A DNA stretch of 64,000 bases from Halobacterium wangiae. Lineage in GTDB: Archaea; Halobacteriota; Halobacteria; Halobacteriales; Halobacteriaceae. Under the pieces are notes generated by a model. That model saw only the letters and a list, made by a program, of their open reading frames with translations, was not told where the DNA came from and ran no database searches. Made by a program: the position numbers and the translations under genes. The stretch's first letter is position 1, and each line of letters starts with the position of its first letter. Location of the stretch: NCBI RefSeq assembly GCF_021249345.1, contig NZ_CP089588.1, positions 3,038,001 to 3,102,000 of the forward strand. The letters are read 5' to 3'. This document shows positions 50,167 to 58,275 of this stretch, piece by piece.

Positions 50167-51768
50167 ATGTCGGCTCCTGCCCAGGTGGAGCGTCGCGGCG
50201 AGTACCGGTTGCGCGACTCCGCCGCTATCGTCGGCAGTGTCCTCGTCTCGACGCAGCCACTCGTCGCCACGGGCCTCAACGACGCCGCCGTCGACCTCCT
50301 TGCGACGCTGGACGACGAAGCGTACCGGTCGCCGGCGACCGTCGCCGCGGAGACGACGTACGGCGTCGACGCAGTCGTCGACCTCTTTAAGCGCCTCCAC
50401 GAGCGCGGCTTCCTCGCTTGGCGCCCGGGACGCGACCCCTCGTTTCAGCCGCCGGTGTCGGTGGTCGTCACCGTCCGCGACGACCGCGAGCAACTCCTGG
50501 CGTGCCTCGACGCGCTCGCCGCACTCGACTACCCCGACTACGAGGTCGTGGTCGTAGACGACGGCTCCACCGACGGCACGCGCGAGGCCGCGGCCGGCCA
50601 CACGCTCGCCGTGCAGGGACGAATCAGGGTCGTCCAGGTAGGGTCGGCCGACGACCCGCTCGGCATCGGCGCGTCGCGCAACCGCGGCGTCGAAGCGGCG
50701 ACCCACGACATCGTCGCGTTCACCGACGCCGACTGCCGTCCGACGGCGGGGTGGCTCGCCGACCTCGTGCCGTGTCTGGCGGGCCACGACCTGATCGGCG
50801 GGCGCGTCCGGCCGGCGGGCGACAGCACGGCGAGCGCCTACGAGGGCGTCGCCTCCTCGCTGGACATGGGCGCCTACGGCTCCCGCGTCGACCCGCACGG
50901 CGACACGCCGTACCTCCCGACGGCGAACCTCGTGGGCCGCAGAGCCGTCTTCGAGGCCGCCCCGTTCCCCGACCGCGACGTCGCGGAGGACGTCGACGTC
51001 TGCTGGCGCGCGCTCGCCGCCGGCTTCGACGCCGTCTACACGCCCACGGGCGTCGTCCACCACGACTACCGGCGCTCGCACGGGGACCTCGCAGGGCGTC
51101 GGTCGACCTACGGCGCGTCCGAGGCGCTGCTCGCCAGCGAGTACGGCCGACAGGGAACCCGTGTTCGCGTTCCACTCGACGCGCTCCTCGTCGTGGTCCT
51201 CGCCGTCGCCGGTCTGCTCTCGCCGGGAGTCACTGGGACGGTTGCGCTCGGTGCCGCGGGCCTCTTCGGCGGCGCCGGACTGCTCGCTCGACTCGCGACG
51301 ACCCTCCGGCAGTACCGGCGTCTGCAGTCGGTCGTCTCGGTCCGCGACGTCGTCCGGAGCCGGGGACGCGAAGCCGTCTCCACGGTGTATGCGCTCTCGC
51401 GGGAGGTGACGCGGTACTACAGCGGACCGGTCCTCGTCGTCGCGCTGCTCGCGTGGTTCGTGGCGCCAACCGTCGGCCTCGCGCTCGGGGCCAGCCTCGC
51501 CCTGGCTGCGCTCCTTCCGCTGGTCGTCGAGTACGCCGTCCACCGCCCCGGAGGGTCGTTCGTCGGCTACGCGGGCTACTACCTCGCCGACCAGGCTGGC
51601 TACCAGTACGGCGTCTACCGCGGCGCGTTCGGCCACCGCACGCTCGCCCACCTCGACCCGACCGGGCGGTTCCGACTCTCCGGACCCGGCGCTGGCCGAC
51701 TCACGAGCGCCAGAACGGGGGCGGTTCCGTCGTCGAACGTGGGGTCGGAGCGGAACCGGCTACAGTAG
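50167..51768 (+). CDS. mftF: Mycofactocin glycosyltransferase MftF
   Basis: A 533-residue protein. An N-terminal PqqD-like or winged domain (about residues 1-95) is followed by a GT2 glycosyltransferase: VVVTVRDDREQLLACLDAL, VVVVDDGSTDGTREAA and FTDADCRPTAGWLADL are the GT-A motifs. Two C-terminal helices (about 345-385 and 420-450) suggest membrane association. In mycobacteria MftF adds beta-1,4-glucose units to premycofactocin. Its stop overlaps the convergent etfB-like gene by 9 bases. Role by cluster context and full-length match. Confidence 0.92.
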   Translation: MSAPAQVERRGEYRLRDSAAIVGSVLVSTQPLVATGLNDAAVDLLATLDDEAYRSPATVAAETTYGVDAVVDLFKRLHERGFLAWRPGRDPSFQPPVSVVVTVRDDREQLLACLDALAALDYPDYEVVVVDDGSTDGTREAAAGHTLAVQGRIRVVQVGSADDPLGIGASRNRGVEAATHDIVAFTDADCRPTAGWLADLVPCLAGHDLIGGRVRPAGDSTASAYEGVASSLDMGAYGSRVDPHGDTPYLPTANLVGRRAVFEAAPFPDRDVAEDVDVCWRALAAGFDAVYTPTGVVHHDYRRSHGDLAGRRSTYGASEALLASEYGRQGTRVRVPLDALLVVVLAVAGLLSPGVTGTVALGAAGLFGGAGLLARLATTLRQYRRLQSVVSVRDVVRSRGREAVSTVYALSREVTRYYSGPVLVVALLAWFVAPTVGLALGASLALAALLPLVVEYAVHRPGGSFVGYAGYYLADQAGYQYGVYRGAFGHRTLAHLDPTGRFRLSGPGAGRLTSARTGAVPSSNVGSERNRLQ

Positions 51769-52617
51769 TTCGTTCTCGCGGAGGAACGCGACGACGCGCT
51801 GGGCGGCCTCCTCCGGGGGCGCCTCGATGCGCTCGCCGGCGCTCCGGGTCCTGCCGGTGCCCCGGCCGAGCATCCGGTAGATGCGCTCCTCGACTGTCCC
51901 GGTCCGCGGTGGCCGACCACGGCCCCAGCGTTCGTTCGGTCGCACGTGTTCGACGGTGGCCGCCCCGACGCTCATCGAGAACCGGGACTCGCCGGGCGCG
52001 ACGTCGGTCAGTTCCACCGTCTCGATGCTCGCTCGCCGGCCGGCGATGACCGTGTCGAGGGGCGCGCGCGTCGGGTTCGCGAACCCGGCGTCGACGCCGA
52101 CGACGGCCGGGAGGGCGACGGCGACGGCCTCCTGGCGCCCGATGGCGAGTTTGCGCTGGACAGCCAGTTCGTCCTCGCTCACCTCGACCGGGACGTCGAG
52201 GTGCTCCGGCCCGAGTTCGGTCGCCCGCGTCGCGCTCGGCCAGCCGAGTCGTTCGGCCGCGAGGCCCGCGATCTCAGAACCGGAGAACGACGATGACTGC
52301 CCGACGAACAGCGCGTCCGGTGACTCGCGGGCGGTCACGCGCGCGAGCACTGTCGCGAACTTCTCGCCGGCGGTGCGCTCGACCGGGTCGAAGGAGACGT
52401 GGACGCCCCGGTCGGCGCCCCGTTCGAGCGCGGAACGCACGCAGTCCTCGGCCGTCTCCCCGCCGACGCCGACGGCCGTGACCTCGTCGGCGACCTGGTG
52501 GGCGGCCTCAAGCGCGACGCGGTCGTCGATGCTCAACTGCCAGCGGTACGGGTCGGCGTTCCCGTCGTCGTCGACGACGCGGTGCGGTTCCGGGCGTGCG
52601 GTGACGACTGCTCTCAT
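51760..52617 (-). CDS. etfB: Electron transfer flavoprotein beta subunit (FixA-like)
   Basis: A 285-residue EtfB/FixA-type protein. It has the N-terminal EtfB beginning (VVTARPEPHRVVDDDGN), central FVGQSSSFSGSEIAGLAAERLGWP, the LAVQRKLAIGRQEAVAVALPAVVGVD segment and a C-terminal domain. It forms the ETF dimer with EtfA at 55.1 kb. It overlaps the SDR gene by ATGA. Position next to the mycofactocin genes suggests that ETF may carry their electrons, but this is inference. Confidence 0.9.
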   Translation of the reverse strand: MRAVVTARPEPHRVVDDDGNADPYRWQLSIDDRVALEAAHQVADEVTAVGVGGETAEDCVRSALERGADRGVHVSFDPVERTAGEKFATVLARVTARESPDALFVGQSSSFSGSEIAGLAAERLGWPSATRATELGPEHLDVPVEVSEDELAVQRKLAIGRQEAVAVALPAVVGVDAGFANPTRAPLDTVIAGRRASIETVELTDVAPGESRFSMSVGAATVEHVRPNERWGRGRPPRTGTVEERIYRMLGRGTGRTRSAGERIEAPPEEAAQRVVAFLRENELL

Positions 52618-53402
52618 CGTGCCGTGTACCCCCCGTCGACGGGAATCGTCGCCCCGGTCACGAACGCCGCGTCCGCCGACGCGAGGAACGCGATGGTGCG
52701 GGCGATGTCTACCGGGTCGGCCATCCCGAGCGGCGTCTCCTCGACCATCGACGCGAGCGTGTCGGGGACGTCGCTGTCGTCGCCGTCGTCGTCCATCGCC
52801 GCCTCCAGCATCGGTGTCTGGACGACGCCCGGGCAGATGGTGTTGGCCCGTATCTCCGGCGCGTACTCGACGGCGATGGAGCGCGTGAGCGAGACGAGAG
52901 CGCCCTTCGTCGCGGTGTAGACGTCCATCCCGGGTTCGGCGACGAGCGCCGCGATGGAGGCGTTGTTGACGACCACGCCCGTGCCGTCGCTCGTCTCGAG
53001 CATGGCGGCGATGGCGTGCTTGCAGGCGTACATCGGCCCCCGGAGGTTGATGCCGGTGAGGAACTCGTAGCCCTCCTCGGAGAACTCCGTGATGGGACCG
53101 TCGGCCTCCCGCGACGCGACGGCCGCGTTGTTGACGAGTACGTCCACGCTCCCGAACGTCTCCTCGGCGTGGTCGACCATCGCGGCCACGGCGTCCTCGT
53201 CGCTCACGTCGGTCTCGACGAACGACGCACTCCCCGCGGTCTCGTCGTCCGATTCGATGGACGCGACCGTCTGTTCGCCGCCGTCCGCGTCGAGGTCCGC
53301 GACGACCACGTCGGCTCCTCGCTCGGCGAGCACCCGCGACGTCTCTGCGCCGATCCCGCTCGCCCCGCCCGTCACGACGGCCGTTCGGTTGTCGAGTCGC
53401 AT
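52614..53402 (-). CDS. Classical SDR oxidoreductase
   Basis: A 262-residue NAD(P)-dependent SDR. VVTGGASGIGAET at residues 9-21 is the nucleotide site, NNAAVAS the NNAG-like motif, and YTATKGALVSLTR the catalytic YxxxK. It ends with PVDGGYTAR. It does not show the GQGRSHA motif of the mycofactocin-coupled SDRs at 61-64 kb, so it may use free NAD(P). It sits inside the etf operon, ATGA-overlapping etfB and 2 bases after fixX. Confidence 0.92.
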   Translation of the reverse strand: MRLDNRTAVVTGGASGIGAETSRVLAERGADVVVADLDADGGEQTVASIESDDETAGSASFVETDVSDEDAVAAMVDHAEETFGSVDVLVNNAAVASREADGPITEFSEEGYEFLTGINLRGPMYACKHAIAAMLETSDGTGVVVNNASIAALVAEPGMDVYTATKGALVSLTRSIAVEYAPEIRANTICPGVVQTPMLEAAMDDDGDDSDVPDTLASMVEETPLGMADPVDIARTIAFLASADAAFVTGATIPVDGGYTAR

Positions 53403-53404
53403 GG

Positions 53405-53695
53405 TCACCCGAAGTCGAACTCGACCCCCTTGCCGCCCTCCGACTTCGACCAGGAGACGGCGCCCTTCTCGGGGTCGTTCCCGCAGAACACCATGCAGGC
53501 GCCACACTCCACGCACGGTTCGTACGCGAAGTAGATGCCGCCCTTCTGGTCGGCCTGGTAGTCGAAGCACTCGGCGGGACAGAGGTGGAGACACGGTTTG
53601 TCCTCGCAGGTGACGCAGTAGTCGTTGTCGACGGTGATGTGGGCCGCCTCGCTGACGTCCCACTGCACCGTCTCGAGGCTGTCCTGGACACCCAT
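53405..53695 (-). CDS. fixX: Ferredoxin-like protein FixX
   Basis: A 96-residue ferredoxin-like protein with YCVTCEDKPCLHLCP and EPCVECGACMVFC, two Cys clusters as in FixX. It is the [Fe-S] part of the Etf-quinone oxidoreductase, working with the FixC-like flavoprotein at 53.8 kb. It is the first gene of the fixX-SDR-etfB unit. On its strand an AGTTATCAC box about 45 bases upstream could be its own promoter. Confidence 0.9.
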   Translation of the reverse strand: MGVQDSLETVQWDVSEAAHITVDNDYCVTCEDKPCLHLCPAECFDYQADQKGGIYFAYEPCVECGACMVFCGNDPEKGAVSWSKSEGGKGVEFDFG

Positions 53696-53799
53696 CAGTC
53701 CGTCCCTCCCCGGTTCGTCGGCTGGTGTGTGCTGTGATAACTCATCTCTGTGTTCTCAGTCGGCGTCGATGGTCATTGGTCTTTGGTCGGTTCGGACCC

Positions 53800-55113
53800 T
53801 CACAGCGAACGCAGCCCCCGGTAGCCGTCTTTCAGCAGGTCCAGAAAGCCGGCGTCGCTGTTGCGGAACGCGCGGTAGGCCTGCTTCCACGTCAACCCCT
53901 GAGCGTCGCTGCCGGCCGAGTACATCCCGCGCAACGTCTCCGTCGCGATTCCGGGGTAGGCGCCGTACATCCGCTCGTTCTTCAGGAACTCCGGGAGGTG
54001 GCGGTGCTGTTTCATGTCCTGGAGGACGTAGGAGTTCTCCAGCCACTGGTCGTAGCGCCGGCCGAACGCCTCCCAGTTGCCCTCGCGGTCGCAGGCGATG
54101 GCGGACTCCGCGGCGAGCAGACCGCTCTTGATGCCGTAGTCGAGTCCGCGGAACGTGTACCCCTTGTTGAGCACGAGACCGGCGGCGTCACCCACTAGCG
54201 CGATACGGCGGTCGTAGCGGTCCGGGAGCGACTCGTAGGAGAGTTCGGGCAGCAGGATTCCCTGGTACTCCTGGAGGCTCTCGCCCTGGACGTACGGCCG
54301 GACGGTGTCCAGTTCCACGAACTCCTCGAGCAGCGAGTACAGCGGCGTCCCGCTCTCCGCGTACCCCTCGTCGCCGAGCCACCGGAGCACCTCCAGGCCG
54401 CCGACGGCGCCGACCGAGATGTACTCGTCGTACGTGTAGATGAAGTAGCCGATGGTCGGCGCGCCCTCCGGGAAGCCCGTGTAGATGTACGCCGCGCCCT
54501 CGTCGCTGTCGAGGTTGAACCGCTCGTTGATGGTGTCACGACCGACGTCGATGACCTTCTTCACCGACAGCGCCATGTCCGGGTTGCGCATCGTCCGCTG
54601 GATGCCGGTCGCCCGCCCCACGGTGGTGTTCACACCGTCGGCACCGATGACGGCGTGACAGGCCAGGTCGCCGTTCTCGCGGTCGGTGTGGACGACCGCG
54701 TGGTCCCGGGCCTGCGTGACGTCTCGCACCGTGGTCTCCGGGACGAACACCGCGCCCTCGTCGACGGCGCGGTCGACGAACCAACGGTCGAACTTCCCGA
54801 GCATCAGCGTGTAGTTCGGCTCCTCGAGGAGGTCCATGTCGCGGTAGCCGATCGAGACCTCCGCGTCGCCGTGGAGCAGTTTGATGTTGTGCTCGACGAC
54901 GTGGCGCTCCAGGGGCGCCTCCTCGGGGAACTCGGGGACGAGGTCCGCGAGGATCTGTCCGTAGAGGACGCCCCCCGTGACGTTCTTCATCCCGGGCTGT
55001 TTCGCGCGCTCGACGAGCGCCACGTCGAAGTCCTCGGCGGCGAGTTTGTACGCGGCGGCGGTGCCGGCCCGACCCGCCCCGACGACCACGACGTCGAAGT
55101 CCACGGCCGTCAT
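53800..55113 (-). CDS. fixC: Etf-quinone oxidoreductase flavoprotein (FixC-like)
   Basis: A 437-residue flavoprotein. VVVGAGRAGTAAAYKLA at residues 8-24 binds FAD, GMKNVTGGVLYG follows, and DAAGLVLNKGYTFRGLDYGIKSG near 330 is the conserved FixC/Etf-QO second motif. It reduces membrane quinone with electrons from ETF. The ATG at 55111-55113 overlaps the stop of etfA (ATGA). The [4Fe-4S] part is on FixX. Confidence 0.92.
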   Translation of the reverse strand: MTAVDFDVVVVGAGRAGTAAAYKLAAEDFDVALVERAKQPGMKNVTGGVLYGQILADLVPEFPEEAPLERHVVEHNIKLLHGDAEVSIGYRDMDLLEEPNYTLMLGKFDRWFVDRAVDEGAVFVPETTVRDVTQARDHAVVHTDRENGDLACHAVIGADGVNTTVGRATGIQRTMRNPDMALSVKKVIDVGRDTINERFNLDSDEGAAYIYTGFPEGAPTIGYFIYTYDEYISVGAVGGLEVLRWLGDEGYAESGTPLYSLLEEFVELDTVRPYVQGESLQEYQGILLPELSYESLPDRYDRRIALVGDAAGLVLNKGYTFRGLDYGIKSGLLAAESAIACDREGNWEAFGRRYDQWLENSYVLQDMKQHRHLPEFLKNERMYGAYPGIATETLRGMYSAGSDAQGLTWKQAYRAFRNSDAGFLDLLKDGYRGLRSL

Positions 55114-56117
55114 TCGGCCACCTCCTCGGCGGCCTCGCCACCACTGTCGTCGCCCACCGCGGCCTCCCGGAGCGCCTCGACCAGCGCCGGCCCGTACTCG
55201 TAGACGTCGCCGACGATGCCCACGTCCGCGAAGTTGAAGATGCGGGCCTCGGGGTCGGTGTTGATGGGGATCAGGAACTCCGCGTTCACCGAGCGCATGT
55301 GGTAGGAGTCCCCGGAGATGGCGACGGGGACGTACAGTTCGACGTCGATCTCCTTGCCCGTCACGCCGATCTGGCGGTCGTAGGGCACCCAACCCTCGTC
55401 GGAGGGCGGGCGGGACGCGCCGACGGCGGCGCCGAGCGCGTCGGCCAGTTCGGTGACGAGGTCGAAGCCGTCCGGCGTGCCCAGACCGAAGCCGCCGGCG
55501 ACGATACGCCGCGCCTTCGCGAGGTCCGACTCGGGGACCTCGAACGTCTCGACGTGGCGGACCCGTTCGTCCGTCTCGACGTCGACCTCGACGGTGCGCT
55601 CGGCGGGCGCTCCGGTCGGCGGCGCCGAGGGCGTCCCGAGGGCCTCCGTGTTGAGCGTCACGACCGGCGGCCCGCGCTCGAAGGATATCTCGGCGTACGC
55701 CCGGCCGCCGTACGCCGTCCGACCGGCGAGCAGTTCGCCCTCGCGGACCCTGAGCAGGCAGTCGGTGACGCACCCGCCCCGAAGTCGCCGGGCCGTTGCC
55801 GCCGCGAGGTCGGTGCCGTCTGCGGTGTCCGGCAGGAGCACTGCACGGGCGTCCGCGGCGAGGTCCGCGAGCGCCTCACTCCGGGGGCGGACGCCGGCAG
55901 CCCCCGCGGTGAACGTCCCCTCCTCGCGAACGACGTGGACGACCTCGTCGGGGCTGCCGGCGCGCACCGCGGCCGGCTGGACGACTCCGTCGAACGCCAC
56001 GGCGACGACCGAGGGCGTGTCGCCCACCTGGTCGTCGAGCACCTCGACCAGCCGGTGTGCTTCTTCGAGTAGCGCTACGTCCTCGGACTCCGGAACGATG
56101 AGCAACTCTCCTGTCAT
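55110..56117 (-). CDS. etfA: Electron transfer flavoprotein alpha subunit (FixB-like)
   Basis: A 335-residue EtfA. The C-terminal FAD domain has RPPSDEGWVPYDRQIGVTG, AISGDSYHM and NTDPEARIFNFADVGIVGD, all typical. It pairs with EtfB at 51.8 kb. The N-terminal third is more diverged. It lies 73 bases downstream of the OYE-type gene and upstream of fixC, so the order is OYE, etfA, fixC, then the fixX-SDR-etfB unit. Confidence 0.94.
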   Translation of the reverse strand: MTGELLIVPESEDVALLEEAHRLVEVLDDQVGDTPSVVAVAFDGVVQPAAVRAGSPDEVVHVVREEGTFTAGAAGVRPRSEALADLAADARAVLLPDTADGTDLAAATARRLRGGCVTDCLLRVREGELLAGRTAYGGRAYAEISFERGPPVVTLNTEALGTPSAPPTGAPAERTVEVDVETDERVRHVETFEVPESDLAKARRIVAGGFGLGTPDGFDLVTELADALGAAVGASRPPSDEGWVPYDRQIGVTGKEIDVELYVPVAISGDSYHMRSVNAEFLIPINTDPEARIFNFADVGIVGDVYEYGPALVEALREAAVGDDSGGEAAEEVAE

Positions 56118-56190
56118 GGATTCCCTCGAACGGTCGTCGTGAGCGCGCTACTGCGGGCGAGGTGCCGCGAGCGGACCCGACGACGCGGGG

Positions 56191-58131
56191 TCATGCGGAC
56201 AGCTCCCTCGCCAGCATCTCGCCGTCGTAGATCGCCTTGTCGATGAGTCGCGGCGCGACGCAGTCGCCGATCCTGTGCACCGACCCCTCGTCGAACCCCT
56301 GCGCTTCGAGCGCTCCCGCGAGCCCGGTTCTGGCCTCCCGGCGCTCCGCGACGACCAGCGAGTCCGTCGGCAGCGTCGTCAGCTCCTCGGAGTAGACGTT
56401 GAGCAGTTGCAGCTCCTGGTCCTCGAAGCCGATGATGGTGTTGTGAGTCACGATGTCCACGCCGTGCTCGTACAGCGTCTCGAGGAACGGCGGGACGTTC
56501 GTCCCCTCCATCTGGTCGCCCGGATGGTACGAGGTCGTGACGAACGTGACGTCGTGGCCGCTCGTCGCGAGGAACTCCGCCACGCTGACGCCGGCCGCGT
56601 GCTTGTTGTTGTCGAAGACGACGACGGAGTCCCCGACCGGTTCGCCCTGTAGCACGTCCCAGGAGCGGTGGACGTCCGGGCCGGCGAGGTCCGGCTGGCG
56701 TTCGCTGGCGCCGATGGCGACCACGACGTCGTCCCACGCGCGCGGCGAGACGTCCGCCGGGGTCACCTCGGCCCCCAGTTCGACGGTGACGTCGCGGTTG
56801 TCGAGCTGGTTGCGGAGGTTGCGGACGGCGTCGCCGAACTCCCGCCGCGAGTCGACCTGTGTGGCGATGTTCGACTGGCCGCCAAGGTCGTCCTCGCGCT
56901 CGCGGAGCGTCACGTTCTGGCCGAGGTCGGCCGCCGTGACGGCGAACGACAGCCCCGCCGGGCCGCCGCCGACGACCAGTACCTCACGGGGCGACCGGGT
57001 CTCATCGACGTCCTCGACGTGCGGAATCTTCGTCTCGCGGCCGGAGCGCGGCGTCTGGATGCAGCCGACGTGGCCGTTCGTGTGGATGCCGCCGAGGCAG
57101 TTCTGGTTGCACGCGATGCAGTGGGTGACCTCCTCGTCCTCACCCTGCCGGACCTTCCGGACGGTGTCGGCGTCGCAGATGAGCTGTCGGCACATCCCGA
57201 TGAAGTCCGCGCGACCCTCCTCGAGGATGTCGTTGGCCTTCGTGAGGTCGTTGATGCGGCCGGCGGCGATGACGGGGATGTCGACGAGTTCCCGGGCGGC
57301 GCCGTAGTACTCGGCCGTGTAGCCCAGCGGCGCGTGCATCGGCGCGTCCGTGATGTACAGCTTCGAGATGGTGGCGATGTCCGAGTCGATGAAGTCCAGA
57401 CTCGGGTGGAGACGGCGGATGACCTCCACGGCGTAGTCGTAGTCGTAGCCGCCGTCCTCCATCTCGTCGAGCGAGAAGCGGATGCCGACCGGGAACTCCT
57501 CGCCGACCCGGTCGCGGATGGCCTCGACCACCTCGTTGACGAGGCGGACGCGGTTGTCGATGGAGCCGCCGTACTTGTCCGTGCGGTGGTTGTACTTCGG
57601 GGAGACGAACTGGCGGAGGATGCCGTCGTGGCCGGCCTTCAGTTCGACGCCGTCGAGGTCACCCTCCTTGCAGTGTTCGGCGGTCTTCGCGAAGCCGAGT
57701 TTCACCTCCTCGATGTCCTCCTGTTCCATCCGCTTGGGCATCTCGTAGCCGTACTCGGTCGGGACGGCCGACGGCGCCCACGTTTCCCGCATCGCTGCCT
57801 CGCCGGTGTCCTCGCCGCCGGTGTGCTGGAGCTGCGCGAACACCTTGGTGCCGTGGCGGTGGCAGGCCTCGGCGATCATCCGCAACCGGGGGACGACGTC
57901 GGGGTCGTACCCGGTCGCGTACATCGGGTTCGACGAACTCGGGTGGACGAGCATACTCGACGGACCGACGATGAGGCCGACGCCACCGCGGGCCCGCGCC
58001 TCGTAGTAGGCGGCGTCGCGCTCGGTCGGCAGGCCGTCCTCGGCGAAGCCCGTCTCGTGGGCGAGGAACACCGTCCGGTTCTTGACCGACACCGGGCCGA
58101 TCCGCCGTGGCGTGAAGAGCATCTCGGTCAT
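56191..58131 (-). CDS. OYE/FadH-type flavin oxidoreductase (mycofactocin-system type)
   Basis: A 646-residue enzyme of the 2,4-dienoyl-CoA reductase/OYE family. Residues 1-365 form the FMN barrel with VFLAHETGFAEDG, LQHTGGE and CRQLICDAD. The [4Fe-4S] cluster uses C338, C341, C345 and C357. The C-terminal part (about 385-646) has the FAD/NAD motif VVGGGPAGLSFAV. Families of this type recur beside mycofactocin genes in bacteria. The ATG at 58129-58131 is chosen; a second Met three codons on is possible. It probably reduces an enone or related substrate using ETF or NADH. Confidence 0.9.
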   Translation of the reverse strand: MTEMLFTPRRIGPVSVKNRTVFLAHETGFAEDGLPTERDAAYYEARARGGVGLIVGPSSMLVHPSSSNPMYATGYDPDVVPRLRMIAEACHRHGTKVFAQLQHTGGEDTGEAAMRETWAPSAVPTEYGYEMPKRMEQEDIEEVKLGFAKTAEHCKEGDLDGVELKAGHDGILRQFVSPKYNHRTDKYGGSIDNRVRLVNEVVEAIRDRVGEEFPVGIRFSLDEMEDGGYDYDYAVEVIRRLHPSLDFIDSDIATISKLYITDAPMHAPLGYTAEYYGAARELVDIPVIAAGRINDLTKANDILEEGRADFIGMCRQLICDADTVRKVRQGEDEEVTHCIACNQNCLGGIHTNGHVGCIQTPRSGRETKIPHVEDVDETRSPREVLVVGGGPAGLSFAVTAADLGQNVTLREREDDLGGQSNIATQVDSRREFGDAVRNLRNQLDNRDVTVELGAEVTPADVSPRAWDDVVVAIGASERQPDLAGPDVHRSWDVLQGEPVGDSVVVFDNNKHAAGVSVAEFLATSGHDVTFVTTSYHPGDQMEGTNVPPFLETLYEHGVDIVTHNTIIGFEDQELQLLNVYSEELTTLPTDSLVVAERREARTGLAGALEAQGFDEGSVHRIGDCVAPRLIDKAIYDGEMLARELSA

Positions 58132-58241
58132 TGATTGAGTGAGATTATCTAGCAAAGAGTTACTCCCAGCAGGAATAAAGATGTATCGCCGATGACAGCG
58201 GCGTCTGCGAGGCAGCGACGGGCGCCAGAGCCGCCGACAGT

Positions 58242-58251
58242 TGTTTAAGAT
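58242..58251 (+). promoter_or_regulatory. TATA box of the chelatase-like gene
   Basis: TTTAAGATAT lies 25-34 bases before the ATG at 58276, a good fit for a leaderless transcript. It also favours the ATG over the GTG at 58261. Confidence 0.6.
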
Positions 58252-58275
58252 ATCACGACCGTGTGTACTAGTGAC

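Noticed and set aside
49093-51651. 852-residue frame antisense to mftC and mftF
   Set aside because: mftC has CNLHCDHC and mftF has GT2 motifs on the other strand. The antisense frame is compositional.
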